DNA of 64,000 bases. Source: Cryptomeria japonica (Eukaryota; Streptophyta; Pinopsida; Cupressales; Cupressaceae). The translations under genes and the position numbers were made by a program. The notes under the pieces are model-generated. The model had not been told where the DNA came from, ran no database searches, and was given only the letters and a program-made list of their open reading frames with translations. Numbering within the stretch: position 1 is the first letter of the stretch; the number at the start of each line of letters is the position of its first letter. The stretch is from contig NC_081415.1 in assembly GCF_030272615.1 (NCBI RefSeq), forward strand, positions 600,019,644-600,083,643, read 5' to 3'. Shown piece by piece: positions 13,046 to 25,764 of this stretch.

Positions 13046-16000
13046 TTAAACATAATATCTATGCAGGTGCATAGCATTAATAGGTTCTTTAAGAGGCGTA
13101 CCATCTGCATCCACTATTTTGTAAGCACCTGATCCATAATCCTCAATAATGATGTATGGTCCAAGCCAATTAGGACTGAATTTTCCCTTTTCTGCAGGCA
13201 AGGCATTCACATTGCGCTGATTCTCATAAAGGACTAAGTCACCTACTGAGAAGGAACGTTGAATAACCTTGTCATTATAGCTTCGTTGTAGAGTTTTGTG
13301 ATACACTTGAATATGCTCAAGAGCGTTTATATGTTGTTCATCAAGCATCTCAAGCTGTTGAAGTCATTGTTCTCTATAGGAGTCATCATCTACTATACCT
13401 TTAAGAGAAACCCTAAGTGATGGAATTTCTAACTCTAAGGGCATAATAGCGTCAACACCATAAACAAGATTATAAGGAGTAGTTCCCGTAGCAATTCGTA
13501 CACTCGTTCGGTAGGCCCAAAGAGCGTAGATTAGCTGGTTACTCCAATCCTTACCATGCTTATTTACGGTTTTACGAAGAATTTGTTCAATTATCTTATT
13601 GGATGATTCGGCTTGGCCATTTGATTGAGGATAATACGGTGTAGAAAATCGATGTTTGATATGATACTTCTCAAGGAATTTCTTCACGTCCTTGTTCTTA
13701 AATGATGTTCCATTATCTGAGATAATAGTGGAAGGTATCCCAAATCGAGAAATAATGTTTTCTAGAAGAAATTGACAAATCACTTCAGCAGTAGTAGAGC
13801 GAGGGGGAATAGCCTCTACCCACTTCGTAAAGTAATCTGTTGCGGTTATAATGAAGGTGTGTCCTTGAGATGAAGGAGGAGAAATTTTTCCAATAAGATC
13901 CAAACCCCATGTGGAGAAAGGCCAAGAAGCTACTTGAGAACGAAGTTCTTGGGCAGGAGCATGAATCAGATTATTGTGTTGTTGACATTGGTGACATTTC
14001 TTAACAAATGAGAAGGAATCCTTCTGCATAGTTTGCCAATAGTATCCCATATGAAGCAACCTATGAACCAGGGATTTGCCCCCAAAATGCCCCCCACAGG
14101 CACCCGAATGTGCCTCTTCAAGAGCAACAGGGATTTCTGACTTGTTAAGACAACGAAGAAGAAGACCATCATAACCCCTTCGATAAAGGACATTAGAAAG
14201 GATGATATACCTAGCAGACAGCTTGCGGATTCTAGCCCTAGTGTTCCTATTAGCAGAATCAGGGAAGGTACCATCGGTCAAATATCTTACAATATGCGAG
14301 AACCATTCATCTGAGTCTACAAAGTCACAACATGTTACCAAGCTAGAATCATCTTCAATAGCTGGAGAAGTAAGATTGTGAATAACGAAGTTAAGATCGA
14401 CCATAGGGTCCTCTAAAGATACTAATGAAGCCACACATGCCATCACATCTGCATGTCGGTTATCTTTTCGAGGGACCGGTTCCATGGTATAAGAATCGAA
14501 ATTTTGTAATAAAGATATAGCAAGGTCTTTATATTGTGATAATTTGTCTTGTTTTGCTTGATATATTCCTGTTACTTGTCTTATAATTAATTGCGAATCT
14601 CCATAGATATGTATGTGTTTTATATTAAGAGCTAGGGCTGCTTTTATTCCTGCTATAAGAGCCTCATACTCAGCAATGTTATTGGTACACAGGAAATTTA
14701 GACGATATGATAAGGGAATAGGTTTCTTTGTAGGAGAAACCAAAACAACCCCTGCCCCCGATCCCGTACGACACTTAGAGCCATCAAAATATAACTCCCA
14801 AGTTTCATCTTTCTCTATAGAAAGAATGAAATCATCAGGAAAGGACTCAGGGTTAGGGAATGAAAAAGGTGAAGGAGCCTCAACTAAGTGATCAGTTAAC
14901 GCTTGTCCTTTAATTGCTCTTTGTGAAACAAATTTAAGGTCAAATTCAGTTAACATCATAACCCACTTAGCGAGACGTCCTGATAAATCAGTTTTAGAGA
15001 AAAGATGCTTCAACGGATCAAACTTAACCATGACATGGACTTCTGAATTTAAAAGATAATGTCTCAATTTCTGAGTCGCAAACACCACGGCCAAGCATTG
15101 TCTTTCTATCACAGAATATCGGGTCTCATAATCGAGTAAGGTACGACTTATGTAATAAACCGGACACTCCTTACCATCTTTATCATGTTGTGCTAACAAT
15201 GCTGCGAGAGCATGAGAAGAAGCAGCTGTATACAGGATAAAGGGTTTAGAAGGTTCAGCAGGTTGAAGAATAGGAGGACTAGCTAAATACACTTTTAAAT
15301 CTTCAAATGCTTGTTGACAATCCTCATTCCACTGGAAAGTGATATCCTTTTTAAGGAGTTGAGTAAAAGGAAAGGTACGATCCGCAAGTTGAGACACAAA
15401 CCTACGAATAGCTTGAATCTTTCCTTGTAAGCTTTTAAGTTGAGATACATTTCGAGGAGGTGGCATGTTAACAATAGCATCTATTTTCTTAGTGTCCACC
15501 TCAATCCCACGATGCGAAACTATGAACCCTAATAGTTTTCCACTATCCACACCAAAAACACATTTTCGGGGATTCAAGCGCATGTGATATTTACGAATTC
15601 TTTCGAAGATTTGACGAAGGACTTTAACATGATCCATGCGAAGAAAGGATTTAGCCAAAATATCATCAACGTAATCCTCTAAAATCTTATGCATATAATC
15701 ATGAAAGATAAGGGTCATCGCTCGTTGATAAGTTGCACCGGTGTTTTTAAGTCCAAAAGGCATCATTATCCAACAAAACGTACCCCAAGGAGTGGTGAAA
15801 GCGGTTTTGTATTGATCTTGAGGGTTAATGAAAATTTGATTGTAGCCTGAAAAACCATCCATGAAGGATAAGAGGGCATGTCCTGCCGTAGAATCAACTA
15901 TCATATCAATGTTTGGAAGAGGGAAATCATCTTTTAAAGAAGCCTTATTTAGATCCCGAAAGTCGGTACACATTCTTATTTTGTTATCTGGTTTAGCCAC

Positions 16001-18625
16001 AGCGACAATGTTTGAAATCCATGGGGAATAGTCAATAGGGCGGATAAATCCAGCCTCCAATAATTTTTCAATCTCAGCTTTAACAAGCAGAGCTATCTTA
16101 GGATTCATTTTTCGAATCTTTTGTTTCACGGGCTTAGCATCAGGAACTAAGACAATATTATGAGTAACAATCTTAGGATCTATACCAGGCATGTCAGAAT
16201 ATGCCCAAGCAAAAATCTCAGGGAATTCATGCAATAGTTCTTCATATTGTTTCTGTTCCTCTTTATCCAAACATTTTCCAATTTTAATGATTTTTTCTTT
16301 GTTGCAAGGATCCATCTTAACTTCAGCGGTATCACTTATGAGAAGATTACTTTGTTGAGGAGTATCCTTTAACTGAGGGAATTCTTTCACAGTCTTATCA
16401 TTATCAATCTCTTTTCCAAAATAAGCTTCAGTATTCAAACAATAAGGGAGTCCCCTATTGTGATGATAACGAGGAAGAGTGTCATAGGCTCCCAAGAACT
16501 CAGCTAAAGCGTCGTCAGTAGGGAAGATATCTAGAGCACAATCACCCGAAGAATCCTCATCAATATACTCAGGGTTTTGTATTGATAAAGATGTAGAGAT
16601 GGCATTAACACTAATGCATGGTCTTTTAGAGGCTTTAGTACGTCTGCAGGGATTATAGCCAAGTCCAAAGGCATAATGTTGAAGATTAGTCTCTAGAGGA
16701 ACTCTAATCCCTTGTTCATTAGCACCACAACCTTTTCCATGATACCCATGCTTAGCAAAAATGCGAAAACCACGACCATAGCGATCAGCCATTTCAGGAA
16801 AAGAAGGTGGTTTTTCATAAGACAAAGAATCAAAATCTTCATAGTTATAGATGTGAGAAGAGGAAGTTTGAGAAGCGGCCACAAAATTATTACTCATAGC
16901 TTCAGGCAGGGTTGATTGTCTTTTAGTTTCTTCTTTCTTTCCAACTTTGTGATTTCTAGCTTCTTCCTTCTTTTCAACTTTAAGTTCTCTAGAAGGAATC
17001 TTATATTCACCCACAAAGGTAGGGTTAAAGTCAAGAGATCCCCAATCATCTTCTACGAGAACCTTCTCAGGATCAAAATCCTTTTTATGTGTAGTTTCAA
17101 GTCGAGAAGGATCTTCCTTAAGAATTCCAGATTCATCCCAAGGATTTTGATCATCGGAAAGCGAAGACTCATCGATAGGTTTCTTGTTTAAAGAGTCATC
17201 ACTAGACGAGGATGGCTTAGAAGAATCTCCTTTGGAATTAGATGTTTGTAGACAAGCTTGAAAATTAGTATCTCCCATCAAAGTATATGTCTTATTGTTA
17301 TAAATGAATTTAACTTGTCTATGCAATGTAGAGGGGACAACTTGCATGCTGTGAATCCAAGGCCTCCCTAATAACAAGTTATATGTTAAATTTCCCGGCA
17401 TAACATGGATAGGAGTAGGCAAAGTAACAGGTCCCACTGTGAGAGGTAAGGTGATGATACCCAATGAAGTCTTAGCCACATTGTCAAAGCCACGAATGGA
17501 ACGAGAGTCAGGCTCCATAAGAGAAGTATCCACATTCATCTTATGCAATAGATTGATGCTACACACATTAAGGCCAGAGCCATTATCTACTAGTGTTCGT
17601 CTTATAGCAGTGTCTTTCATGACAACCACAATCATCAAGGGATCATATTGTTGTTGGACTTCACTAGTAGGCAACTCATCTTGCGTAAACACAATTTGAG
17701 GCTTAGGATTCATCACAGAGTTAACAAAAGATGCTATATTACTAGATGTATTCAGTGGAGGAACATTCAAATCTTTCAAGGCATCTTGTAACATTCCATG
17801 ATGAGCGGAAGAAGTTTGAATCAAATCCCAAAGGGATATCTTAGCAGGGGTAGTTTTAAGTTGTTCTATGAGATCATATTCCTTACCCATAACTTGCGAA
17901 ATACGAGGAGCTTGAGGAAGAATTGGTTGAGGATTAGGAAGCGAAACTGGAATAACAGGAGGAGGATTGGGTTGCTTATTATTTCTGGTATGATAAGTAT
18001 GGGCAACCGCATGATAACTCTCTCTAGTTATTTGCTTAGCATAATTGTAAGGACTTATAGGTTGTCTTCCTTGTACGGTAATGATTGGTTTATTCGGAGT
18101 ACAAAAGGAATCATGATCATACCTCCCTTGGACAGTAAGGAGAGGATTCTTAGGAATTTGAAAGGTGGGAGAAGGATAAGCACCTTGGACTTCAAAGAGA
18201 GGTTTGTTATATTCATTCAAATTTATCATGTTAACCAACTTAGAGATCTTGTTTTTGTTTATAGGTTTCGACAAAGCCACAAAGTCATCAAAGGCATCAT
18301 CCAACAAAGCATAATCATATCAGTTAAAAGGTTTGTCTTTTGATTCAAAAGGAGACATCTCCTCATAGAGGGGATTATTGAAAACAACCATGTTACTAGA
18401 TTCAGGGGAAGAGTGGATAGGAATGTATCCTTGAGAGGAATCATTCGACTTATCTTTCTCATCACACCTAAATGGCATAGTAACAAGGTTTATGAGTTTT
18501 TGGTAAAATGAAGGTTTAGCATCCTTAGGGTTTAAAAACTCATCTAAAGCTTCATCTAATTCATCTTGGCTATACTCATAATAATCATCAAATGCATGAA
18601 CATTTTGCAAATAGAAATCTGACAT
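13046..18625 (-). CDS. pol: E2 polyprotein: protease, G-patch-like, RT, RNase H, archaeal RNase H, integrase
   Basis: One frame of about 1859 codons interrupted only by TGA at 18320-18322 and 13364-13366. Rough order from the Met at 18625: N-terminal acidic region without known domain (1-340); aspartic protease with LVDNGSGLNVCS (near 347) and LLGRPW (near 420); G-patch-like HGYHGKGCGANEQG (about 611-660); RT with FRDLNKASLKDDFPLP and YVDD (near 983); RNase H with LAALLAQHDKDGKE (about 1108-1250); second, archaeal-type RNase H with WELYFDGSKC, NIAEYEALIAG and IYGDSQLII (about 1278-1400), diagnostic of Tat; integrase with the HHCC finger (about 1505-1558), IISDNGTSF, YYPQSNGQAE and a C-terminal GDLVLYENQRN module. 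No Retrotrans_gag domain and no CCHC knuckle was found. The protease reads DNGSG rather than the usual DSG/DTG, which may matter. Both stops could be CGA-to-TGA changes. Confidence 0.92.
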
Positions 18626-18778
18626 TTTGAAAAGATTGCATAAAATTTAAACACACAATGCAAAGAAACACAAGTTTTCTCCTTTTTTTTTTCTCTTTTT
18701 CTCTTTTAATGAAAAACACACTAAATCTAGATCTAGATCTAACAAATGCAATGCAAGAGGAAGCAATGATAGATTCAC

Positions 18779-18791
18779 GTCGGGTTCACCA
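18779..18791 (-). promoter_or_regulatory. E2 primer binding site
   Basis: Minus-strand TGGTGAACCCGAC lies 3 nt from the end of the 5' LTR, the standard place for the primer site. E4 has the same core and E3 a close variant. I could not match it to a plant tRNA 3' end. Confidence 0.75.
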
Positions 18792-18794
18792 AAA

Positions 18795-20453
18795 TGTGTA
18801 GGGGAAAAAGCGAGACTAGGACAATGTACCCTAATCCTAACTTTTGGCACACATTGCGGAATACGAAAGAGCCTAGAGATATCGCACGGTTGGCTACTTC
18901 TTTTGGTGAAAGAGAGAGCCACGGGATATCTATTAGGATTTCTATTCCCTTGTTGAAATTGAAAGCTAAAATGATACAAGTTCAAACCCTAACCTCGAAA
19001 TGTAAGTATGAACTAGTAATAAGTTTGCAGAATTGAGATTAAACAATGAACAGTTGTAAATGTAAGGATAAAATAAGAATGCAGATATGTACCTGGAGTC
19101 GAAATCAGACTGAAAATGTTCGGGATGGGGGCGCGGGCGCCACTGTCCTGAAAACTGCACCGAAAACCACTGTTTTGCACCCTGGAACACTGTCTGGAAA
19201 CTGTCGGAAAGCTGTCTGTCCGGAGGACCAGGGCGCCCAACGCCTCTGTCCCAGGGACCAGGGCGCCCAGTGCCCCTATCCTAGCAGGACCAGGGTGCCC
19301 AGCGCCCCTGTCCTGGTCTTCTGAGCTGCAATTGCACACAGAGTTCTGTCTCAGCCTTCTCTCTCCGGATCTGTGTCCTGCGGCGTCGTCCGAATCCCGA
19401 AACCTGCAATAATATCTGAAAAGGGGGAAGGGCGGCTATATAGGGTTTTGCCTTAGTCAATCCCCCACTTTGGTGATTTCCACCTCCACGAATAGCCAAG
19501 TTGTTTTGTAAAATGTATTGTGTGTGCAGACCTAGTGTGTGTGCAAGGTCCAAAATGCAAGAAAACAAACTAGAGCAACCTAGAAAGTAAACCCTAATTG
19601 CTTGTAAATGATAATGTAAATGCTCTAAATCAAGATGCAATATGATCTAAAGCATGAATAAATGATGTATCAAAGCTTATGTAAGGACATGAAAACAATA
19701 TGAAATCATACCCAACCCTCAAGGGAGGAGTACAAGCCAATCTTCAATCGGTAATCTCCTATTGTTCTTCAATGTCTTCCAAGCCCTAATTGGATGAATG
19801 AATGGATTTGATAGATGCTTGATAGAATGATGTTGAGTGTTGTTGAAGTCTTCAAAGATCTGCTCTTTCGCTGCCTATCAAGTTCCTGGAAACAAAAATC
19901 CCATCCCCTCAAATGAGGAAAGAGAGCTTTTATGTATGAAACCCTAGGTCGTAAATTCGTATTTTGGCCGACCTAGAGATTGAATATCCCACCAATTTCT
20001 TGGGGTTAAGATTTATTTTATGATTGGATCGCGCTCCCAAAATTTCGGAAAAAATGTCCGGGACCATGTTGCATGGGCGCCATGGTCCCGACAACTTTTC
20101 ACCAAATTTTCAGGGCCGTCGGATATGATGATTTTAGAGAGAATCCCGAAGTTACAGGTGATTTCGAGATGTTTAGACCCCGAAACCAAGCCCCCAAGTT
20201 CGAAATAGGACTTAATTAGGGTTTTTGATTAAGTGATGTATTGAAGAAATGAAATGCGAAGGGCGCGCTTTAGTGAAAGGGCCCTACTTTATGATGTAGA
20301 GAATGATGAAATAAGACTTTAGACCTAATTAATTTGATTAATTAAGTGCTTAAGGAGAAATGCAATGCAGAATGCAAAATGCGCTAAGGCGGGTGCTAAA
20401 CTAGGTGTGAAATTGTACCACCCTAGCGAGTGCATACAATTTACGACGCTACA
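18795..20453 (-). repeat. E2 5' LTR
   Basis: 1659-bp copy of 7558-9216 without indels and with about 30 substitutions, mostly transitions. The TATA box is at 19436-19443 on the minus strand and the GC-rich tandem block at about 19221-19319. It is followed directly by the AAAGG duplication. Confidence 0.95.
19436..19443 (-). promoter_or_regulatory. TATA box of E2 5' LTR
   Basis: CTATATAG on the minus strand, the presumed promoter of the E2 genomic RNA; identical in the 3' LTR. Confidence 0.7.
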
Positions 20454-20458
20454 AAAGG
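20454..20458. repeat. Target site duplication AAAGG, right copy
   Basis: Perfect match to 7553-7557. Removing 12,901 bp (E2 plus one copy) rejoins the E1 gag-protease frame with the E1 pol frame in phase. Confidence 0.92.
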
Positions 20459-20980
20459 CTCCAAAGAGTATTCTCCCATGCCTTGGTCTTTGATTTGCAT
20501 TTTCTGTTTGAAGTCTCCCCATAAGGAATTGGGCTTTGCTGTTTGTAGATCTGGTGTCAAGGATCACTGCTTTTCTCTATTATGAGGAACCAAACTGTCT
20601 TGGGCTGCCCCCATTGCGTTACAATGTTGAAATGGATTATGATCAGCTGATATGGAGATTTCTTGTCCATCATAAGGGAACTTGACACACTGGTGATATG
20701 TGGAAGGTACTGCTTGCATTTCATGTATCTAGTGTCGTCCTAACAAGATATTGTAGGTTAGATCTACGTCTAAGACTTGACATATAGTATCCTTTTGTAC
20801 TGGTCCTACTTGAATAGGTAATATCATTGTTCCTTTAGAGGATCTTTCCTCATCATCATATGCTTTTATGGTAATCTTCTTGCAAGGATCAATAGATTCT
20901 TCTGAGAAGCCTAATGCATGGATAAGCTTTAATGTACATATATTAAGTCCGGCTCCTCCATCTATTAGGACTCTTTTTAC
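20454..20980 (-). pseudogene. pol: E1 aspartic protease remnant
   Basis: The minus strand reads a Tat-type protease: VLIDGGAGLNICTLKLIHAL near 20900-20970, then TYNILLGRH near 20730 and VPSTYHQCVKFPYDGQ near 20690. In-frame stops occur just before the DGGAG block and after LLGRH (where Trp is expected). It runs into the E2 insertion point. Confidence 0.8.
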
Positions 20981-21526
20981 TTAGTGTTTGTAAACAATGA
21001 CTTCAATATGGAGAGGAGTATTATGCAGATGGATTAATGAAACATCATCATGTTCTGAGAAGGTGAGGTTATGAGGTCCAGTCATATGGGGGACCATGGC
21101 TTGAAATCTGTCTGTATCCAGATTTTGAGGTACATTTGTTTCCAATAGCGCTTGCTCCAATATGTCTTTGTGCTTTGGTGATAGTTTTAATAATTCCAGG
21201 ATAGATATCTGAGCTGCAGTCTTGCGTAGTTGGCTAACCAAGTCATATTGAATTTTTGGTGTGGTAGTTGTAGGTGTAGTATGTCCCTTCAAGAAATATT
21301 TATGAGTTCGGGTTGTTACATTGACAGATTCATGATCATGCCGATCTCGAATGGTGATGACATTGACTTGATGATTTTCAGCTGATATGTAATTGATGGT
21401 GTTGTTGTAGATATGGTTAATACGAGTTCCGCATGTATCATCCGAAGTTGATGCTCCATCTTTGTTGTAATTTGGGAGAGGATTTTTGAAGGCTCCGTGA
21501 TCACCATTTGTTTTGAGACCATCCAC
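20981..21526 (-). pseudogene. E1 gag-protease linker region
   Basis: 181-codon minus-strand stretch linking the gag knuckle to the protease. It has no catalytic motif, but YDLVSQLRKTAAQISILELL is clearly related to YDLIEQLKTTPAKISLWDLI in the E2 polyprotein, so this linker is a shared feature of both elements. Same frame as the gag pieces to its right. Confidence 0.75.
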
Positions 21527-21538
21527 CGTTAAGTCACC

Positions 21539-21808
21539 TCAATCAATCATGTCCTGTATTATGTGTTTCAATCTCATGCACTCGTTTTTTCTATGACCCT
21601 TGTTGCGATGGAAATCACAATAGTGTGAATCATTCCACCAAGGTGGTTTGATTGGGGGTTCATAGTTGCTGATTGGAGACAAAGAAAGAATCTTGTTTGC
21701 CAAAAGTTCTTTGAATGTGGATTCTAATGATTGTCCCAGTGGTGTGAAGATACGCTTTTGGAAATTGTTCGTGTTGTTGTGTGAATTGTTGTTAGGTCTT
21801 GGATTCAT
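21539..21808 (-). pseudogene. gag: E1 gag C-terminal part with zinc-binding motif
   Basis: Contains CDFHRNKGHRKNECMRLKH, a C-F-H...GH...C pattern typical of Tat-type gag instead of the classic CCHC knuckle. The frame is continuous with 22210 and 21526 apart from stops. Confidence 0.82.
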
Positions 21809-21910
21809 GTTTTTGTTTTGAGTATCGTTGGTGTTGTTTGTGTTGAGTTGTCCTTGATCGATGTTTTGTGCATATGTGTTAGCATTTGTATTAGCATTTT
21901 TAGGATTTTT

Positions 21911-22210
21911 TCATGTTTTGAGGATTTCTAGACAATACGAGCACTGGTTGTTTAGATTTGGGATCATGTGTTTCATTGTTGCCTTCGTTTTTGTTTCGAG
22001 TCCAAAATCGAGATTTGTCAAGGTTGGTGTTGTTCTATTATTGTAGTTTGATGAGTTTGTTCCCTCTTTGTAAAATTTGAGTGTTCCCTTTTTGACACAA
22101 GCTTCCTCTACTTGAATGCCATTTTCAATCAATTTAGCGAAAGATGATATGCATTGAAGTTTTAGTCTGTAACTCATTTCACTATTCAAGTTATCGATGA
22201 AGATTTCCAT
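21911..22210 (-). pseudogene. gag: E1 gag middle part
   Basis: Minus-strand continuation of the gag domain (IDNLNSEMSYRLKL, SSFAKLIENGIQVEEA). Same frame as its neighbours, separated from them by in-frame stops. Confidence 0.75.
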
Positions 22211-22231
22211 TTTCTCCTTTTCGAGAATATC

Positions 22232-23230
22232 TCAAAGATATCTGGAGACCATGCGTCGCCAGCGTTGAAGGAACACCATGAATGTTTCGTTGTTCTTTTG
22301 TTTGGTGTTGTAAACATCTAGCATGGTTATGGCATGTTGGATGTTGTAGGAATAGTGGGTTATGAATTTGTTAACCAACTCATCAAATGATCTCACAGGC
22401 GGTGTAATTTTGGATAACCATTCCATGGTTTGCCCTCCCAAGCTTCTAGGGAACAACCTCATCAAATAGGTGTCATCGTGAGAAAATTCAAGGCTCAGTG
22501 TGCAAAATTCTCGAACATGATCTCGGGGATCACTTTGGCCATCATATTTATCAAATTTGGGAACGTCTAAGTTTGGAGGAAAAGGCATCATGTTCAATCT
22601 TCTGTCAAAGGGATAAGGACAAATTTCGTTTAAAGAGTACCGCACTGTTGTCCCTTGTTGCATATCCTGTATTTGTCGTTGCAACATTTGCATTTATTGA
22701 GTAAGGGCTGCCAAAGGTATATGTTCTTGTCGAGGGAAAAGTTCTTCCCTTGTATTGGTTCTTAGCTGAAAAGGTGTGGTAAATGGTATATTTTGCTCTA
22801 GTGTTTGTAGCTCAGGTATATGCATTTCTGGTATGCGTTGTTCTGGAATGTGTTGCTCAGGTATATGTTGTTCAAAGTTACGGGTGTCTTCTTCTCTTTG
22901 TTGTTCTTGATATGCATATTGTTGAGATCCAGTTTTAGAGATATTTGGGTCTAAATCTTCGGGAAGTTTAACGCCTTTGCTTGTAAGCATGAGGAGATAT
23001 TTTTCTTTGTCATTTTCCATGAGCTTTTCTACAAGCTTTTAGAATGAAGGGTTTTCTTGACATTCCCAAAGAAGTGCTTCAGTAATTTCAGGTTCTTCTA
23101 CGGGTGGAACATCAAAAGGATTTGATAATCTTCGATTCATACTAGACTCAGCATGTGCCTCGCTTTGTTTGTCTCTTTGAGAGTGAGTAACAGACATTTT
23201 AGTAAAAACTCTCAGTGATGAAAGGGACAA
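22232..23230 (-). pseudogene. gag: E1 gag (Retrotrans_gag domain)
   Basis: Three same-frame pieces (23039-23230, 22694-23020, 22232-22693) form the gag N-terminal and capsid-like region. The domain reads PNLDVPKFDKYDGQSDPRDH, then LMRLFPRSLGGQTMEWL, then FDELVNKFITHYSYNI, the conserved core of plant gypsy gag. A run of near-identical EQHIPE/IPEMHIPE units lies around 22800-22880. Confidence 0.85.
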
Positions 23231-23771
23231 AAGCCTCGTTGATATGTTGTTCAGGGGTGGGTGGTTCTGGTCGAGAGGTGTTATAAGTGATACACTCGTC
23301 GGGAAAGAATGCAGGATTGATTTTTCCGCTGTGGTTTATGGTTTGATTAAAAGTAGACTTTTGACAGTATGCTCTTGTCTTCAAAGGTTCTTTGTCAAAT
23401 TCGCTGGATTTATTTTGGATATACCATTTGACGTGATGAAGGAATACCCGATGAGATTTGAAGAGTTGACGATTAATGTATAAAAACTTATTTCTCTTGA
23501 TGAATTTGGAAAAACTAGGTTGTTGTTTCTTCAACATGATGTTACGATAAAGGTTCTTTCTTCTCAGAATAAGGGGATTAGTCATGCATGAGTGATCAAT
23601 GGTTTCCTTTGATTGGTTTGGATTCAGTTGATTCTTGTTTTTGAAAATTTCAAATCTTACTCTATCAAAGTGAAGGTTTAGATGCCCCTTCACGACAAAG
23701 CGTGTCAAATGATATGGATAGAAGCCTCCCGATTTGGAAACTTGATTTGACAATTTGAAAAATTTAAACAA
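23199..23771 (-). pseudogene. Open stretch upstream of E1 gag, unrecognised
   Basis: 190-codon minus-strand stretch in a different frame from gag, rich in Lys, Asn and Phe. It overlaps the gag N terminus by about 30 bp. It could be a remnant of an ORF upstream of gag (some Tat/Ogre elements have one) or chance; no domain seen. Confidence 0.3.
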
Positions 23772-24049
23772 GTGTTTTGAGATAAAAATCCGTAAGATGG
23801 TAAAGGATTCTATTGATATTGATGATGAAGTTTCTGAATTATGATAGGAGAGACATCATCTATCGCGCGATTCGTTTAGGATTCTGACAACATTGTTTTG
23901 ACACAAATTTAGCTCAAGAAATAGTTTTAATGGTTTGTTTGTCACTCTGTTTTGATGAAAGATGATGTTGATGGAAAAAGGATTAAAAAAATGTTTTTGA
24001 AAATTTCAAAATTTTTCTCGGTTTTGCTCTTTGTTTTTCTATTTTTGAT

Positions 24050-24610
24050 CATGCGCTAGAACAGAGACTACATGCACTACTGAAATGCCACCATGCGCTA
24101 AAATAATAACCACATGCGCTAGGCTGCACCCAGACATGCGTTAAAGTTTTGACTGTTTAAAAAATTGTTGTCTAACAGTTGAAAAAGCTATGCGCTATCT
24201 CTGTTTTTTGCTATTTTTGGACCACGCGCTAGAACAAAGACTACATGCGCTATTTAAATTCCTCTATGCGCTAAAATAATAACCACACGCGCTAGGCTGC
24301 CCCCAGACACGCGCTAAAGTTTTTGGACTGTTAAAATTGTTTTTCTAGCTGTTGAAAAAGCTATGCGCTATCTTGGGTCTATGAAGCGCTAACTGTTGGT
24401 CCTTATGCACTAATGTTTAATTTTCACGCGCTAAGCTGTTGCTTCCATGCACTAGACTGTTTTTCTGATGTGTTAAAACATTTCAACACTAATTTGTCTT
24501 GGGATAAAATGCTATTGTTTGGAACCGACGCGCTAACTTGAGTTTTGGATGCGCCAACAGAAGTACTCTACGCGCTAAGACGTTGCTTTTATGCACTAAA
24601 CTGCCTTGAT
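24050..24610. repeat. Interspersed GCGCTA repeat cluster 1 in E1 leader
   Basis: About 14 exact GCGCTA sites, mostly as (A/C)(T/C)GCGCTA, plus variants such as TGCACTA, spaced about 20-50 bp. A larger imperfect duplication is visible: 24052-24200 and 24222-24370 repeat the same order of motifs and spacer words. Confidence 0.85.
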
Positions 24611-25764
24611 TTTTTCTTTGGTTTGGTTTTTGTGAATTTTGAATTTTTGTTGCGAATTTTTCAAGTTTGATGGATGATTTTTTGAAGTAATAAATGTAAG
24701 CACAACACAAAAAGTACAACCATTTTGCCTAATCTAACAAAAAGTGTATGTTCAGCGAGGATGTGTTCAAATCCCCAATGTTTTAACAGGTTTGGATACA
24801 AATAATACACTTCAGAAAGACTCTTTAGTCAAGGGTCATAAATAATATCATAGCCCACTAGTCTCGATACTCCGTCAGCTCAAACAACCATGTCACCCCC
24901 TAGAGGGCGCCCATTTTTTTGCCTTCTGCCAGAAATTAACTCAAAGTGAATTGCTTCACACTTGAATAGTTATCTTGGGAGATATATGGTGAGTAATCTT
25001 AGGGGTGGATTCTTCCCCACCCTTGCACTAAGATGTTATAAATGTCTGGGTACTGACTCGGTTCAAAGTTTCTATTTCTATGGTTCGTAATCAGGCTTCC
25101 CGTTTGACCATCAGTGATAAACTCCCTCAGGAGGCTTCCCAACTTTTAGAACAAAGGCTTTACGTATCTCAAGGATACTGGGGGAAGGCTAATCGCTGCG
25201 TGCAACTGTTGAAAAAGACTTTCATCACTTTCCATGTTTGATTATAGTGGGTTGGAATTCTTGGCGTCAAAGCCGTTCCCCACTTAGGTCGTTCCCTTTA
25301 CACCAGCCATAAACGGCTTTAAGAGTTGATTCCAACTCCTCGAGAAGGCAGACCTGCTAAAGGATGTAAATGATTGAAGTACAGAAAGCTGTAAGAGTGG
25401 TCTGAATTTTTGATCACCCAATTAAGGGGAGAGCATATACCTTCCACTTTCGAGACAAAACAATCAAGTTGGTTCCATTTATCCTTTTAATTCAGTGATT
25501 TGCTAAAATCTATATGGAGATGTTGCTCCACGAAAACATGGTGTTTATTTTATCCTTTCAGGGCAATGATTTTCTGATCTATGAAAAAGAATTTTGGTCA
25601 ACAAAGTAAATTCGATGTTTTGGTCAGCAAAGAAATCGCTTAAAAGAAAATGGCCCGCTCCACCTGCAAGAAAATTGTTAGAGTCCTGCCAAAAGTCAAT
25701 TGAATAGTTAGAAAATCTAGATTTTATTTCGGTTACAATTGTAATTTTCTTGCTCACTGTCTAT

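Larger units (their letters stand above)
7558..20453 (-). mobile_element. Element E2: near-complete Tat-clade Ty3/gypsy retrotransposon with antisense PMD gene, 12.9 kb
   Basis: Two LTRs of exactly 1659 bp bound the element; ends are TG...CA and a 5-bp AAAGG duplication flanks it. On the minus strand the order is 5' LTR (18795-20453), primer site, polyprotein (18625-13046), spacer, antisense PMD gene (9799-12441, plus strand), polypurine tract, 3' LTR (7558-9216). The polyprotein has protease, G-patch-like block, RT, two RNase H domains and integrase without chromodomain, which places it in the Tat clade. There is no recognisable gag. It is inserted in the pre-RT region of E1. By eye the LTRs differ at about 30 sites with no indel (roughly 98% identity), so this is the youngest insertion in the window. 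Confidence 0.95.

Noticed and set aside
16712-18343. Plus-strand ORFs opposite E2 pol (for example 17798-18343)
   Set aside because: Basic, low-complexity shadows of a strong minus-strand polyprotein.
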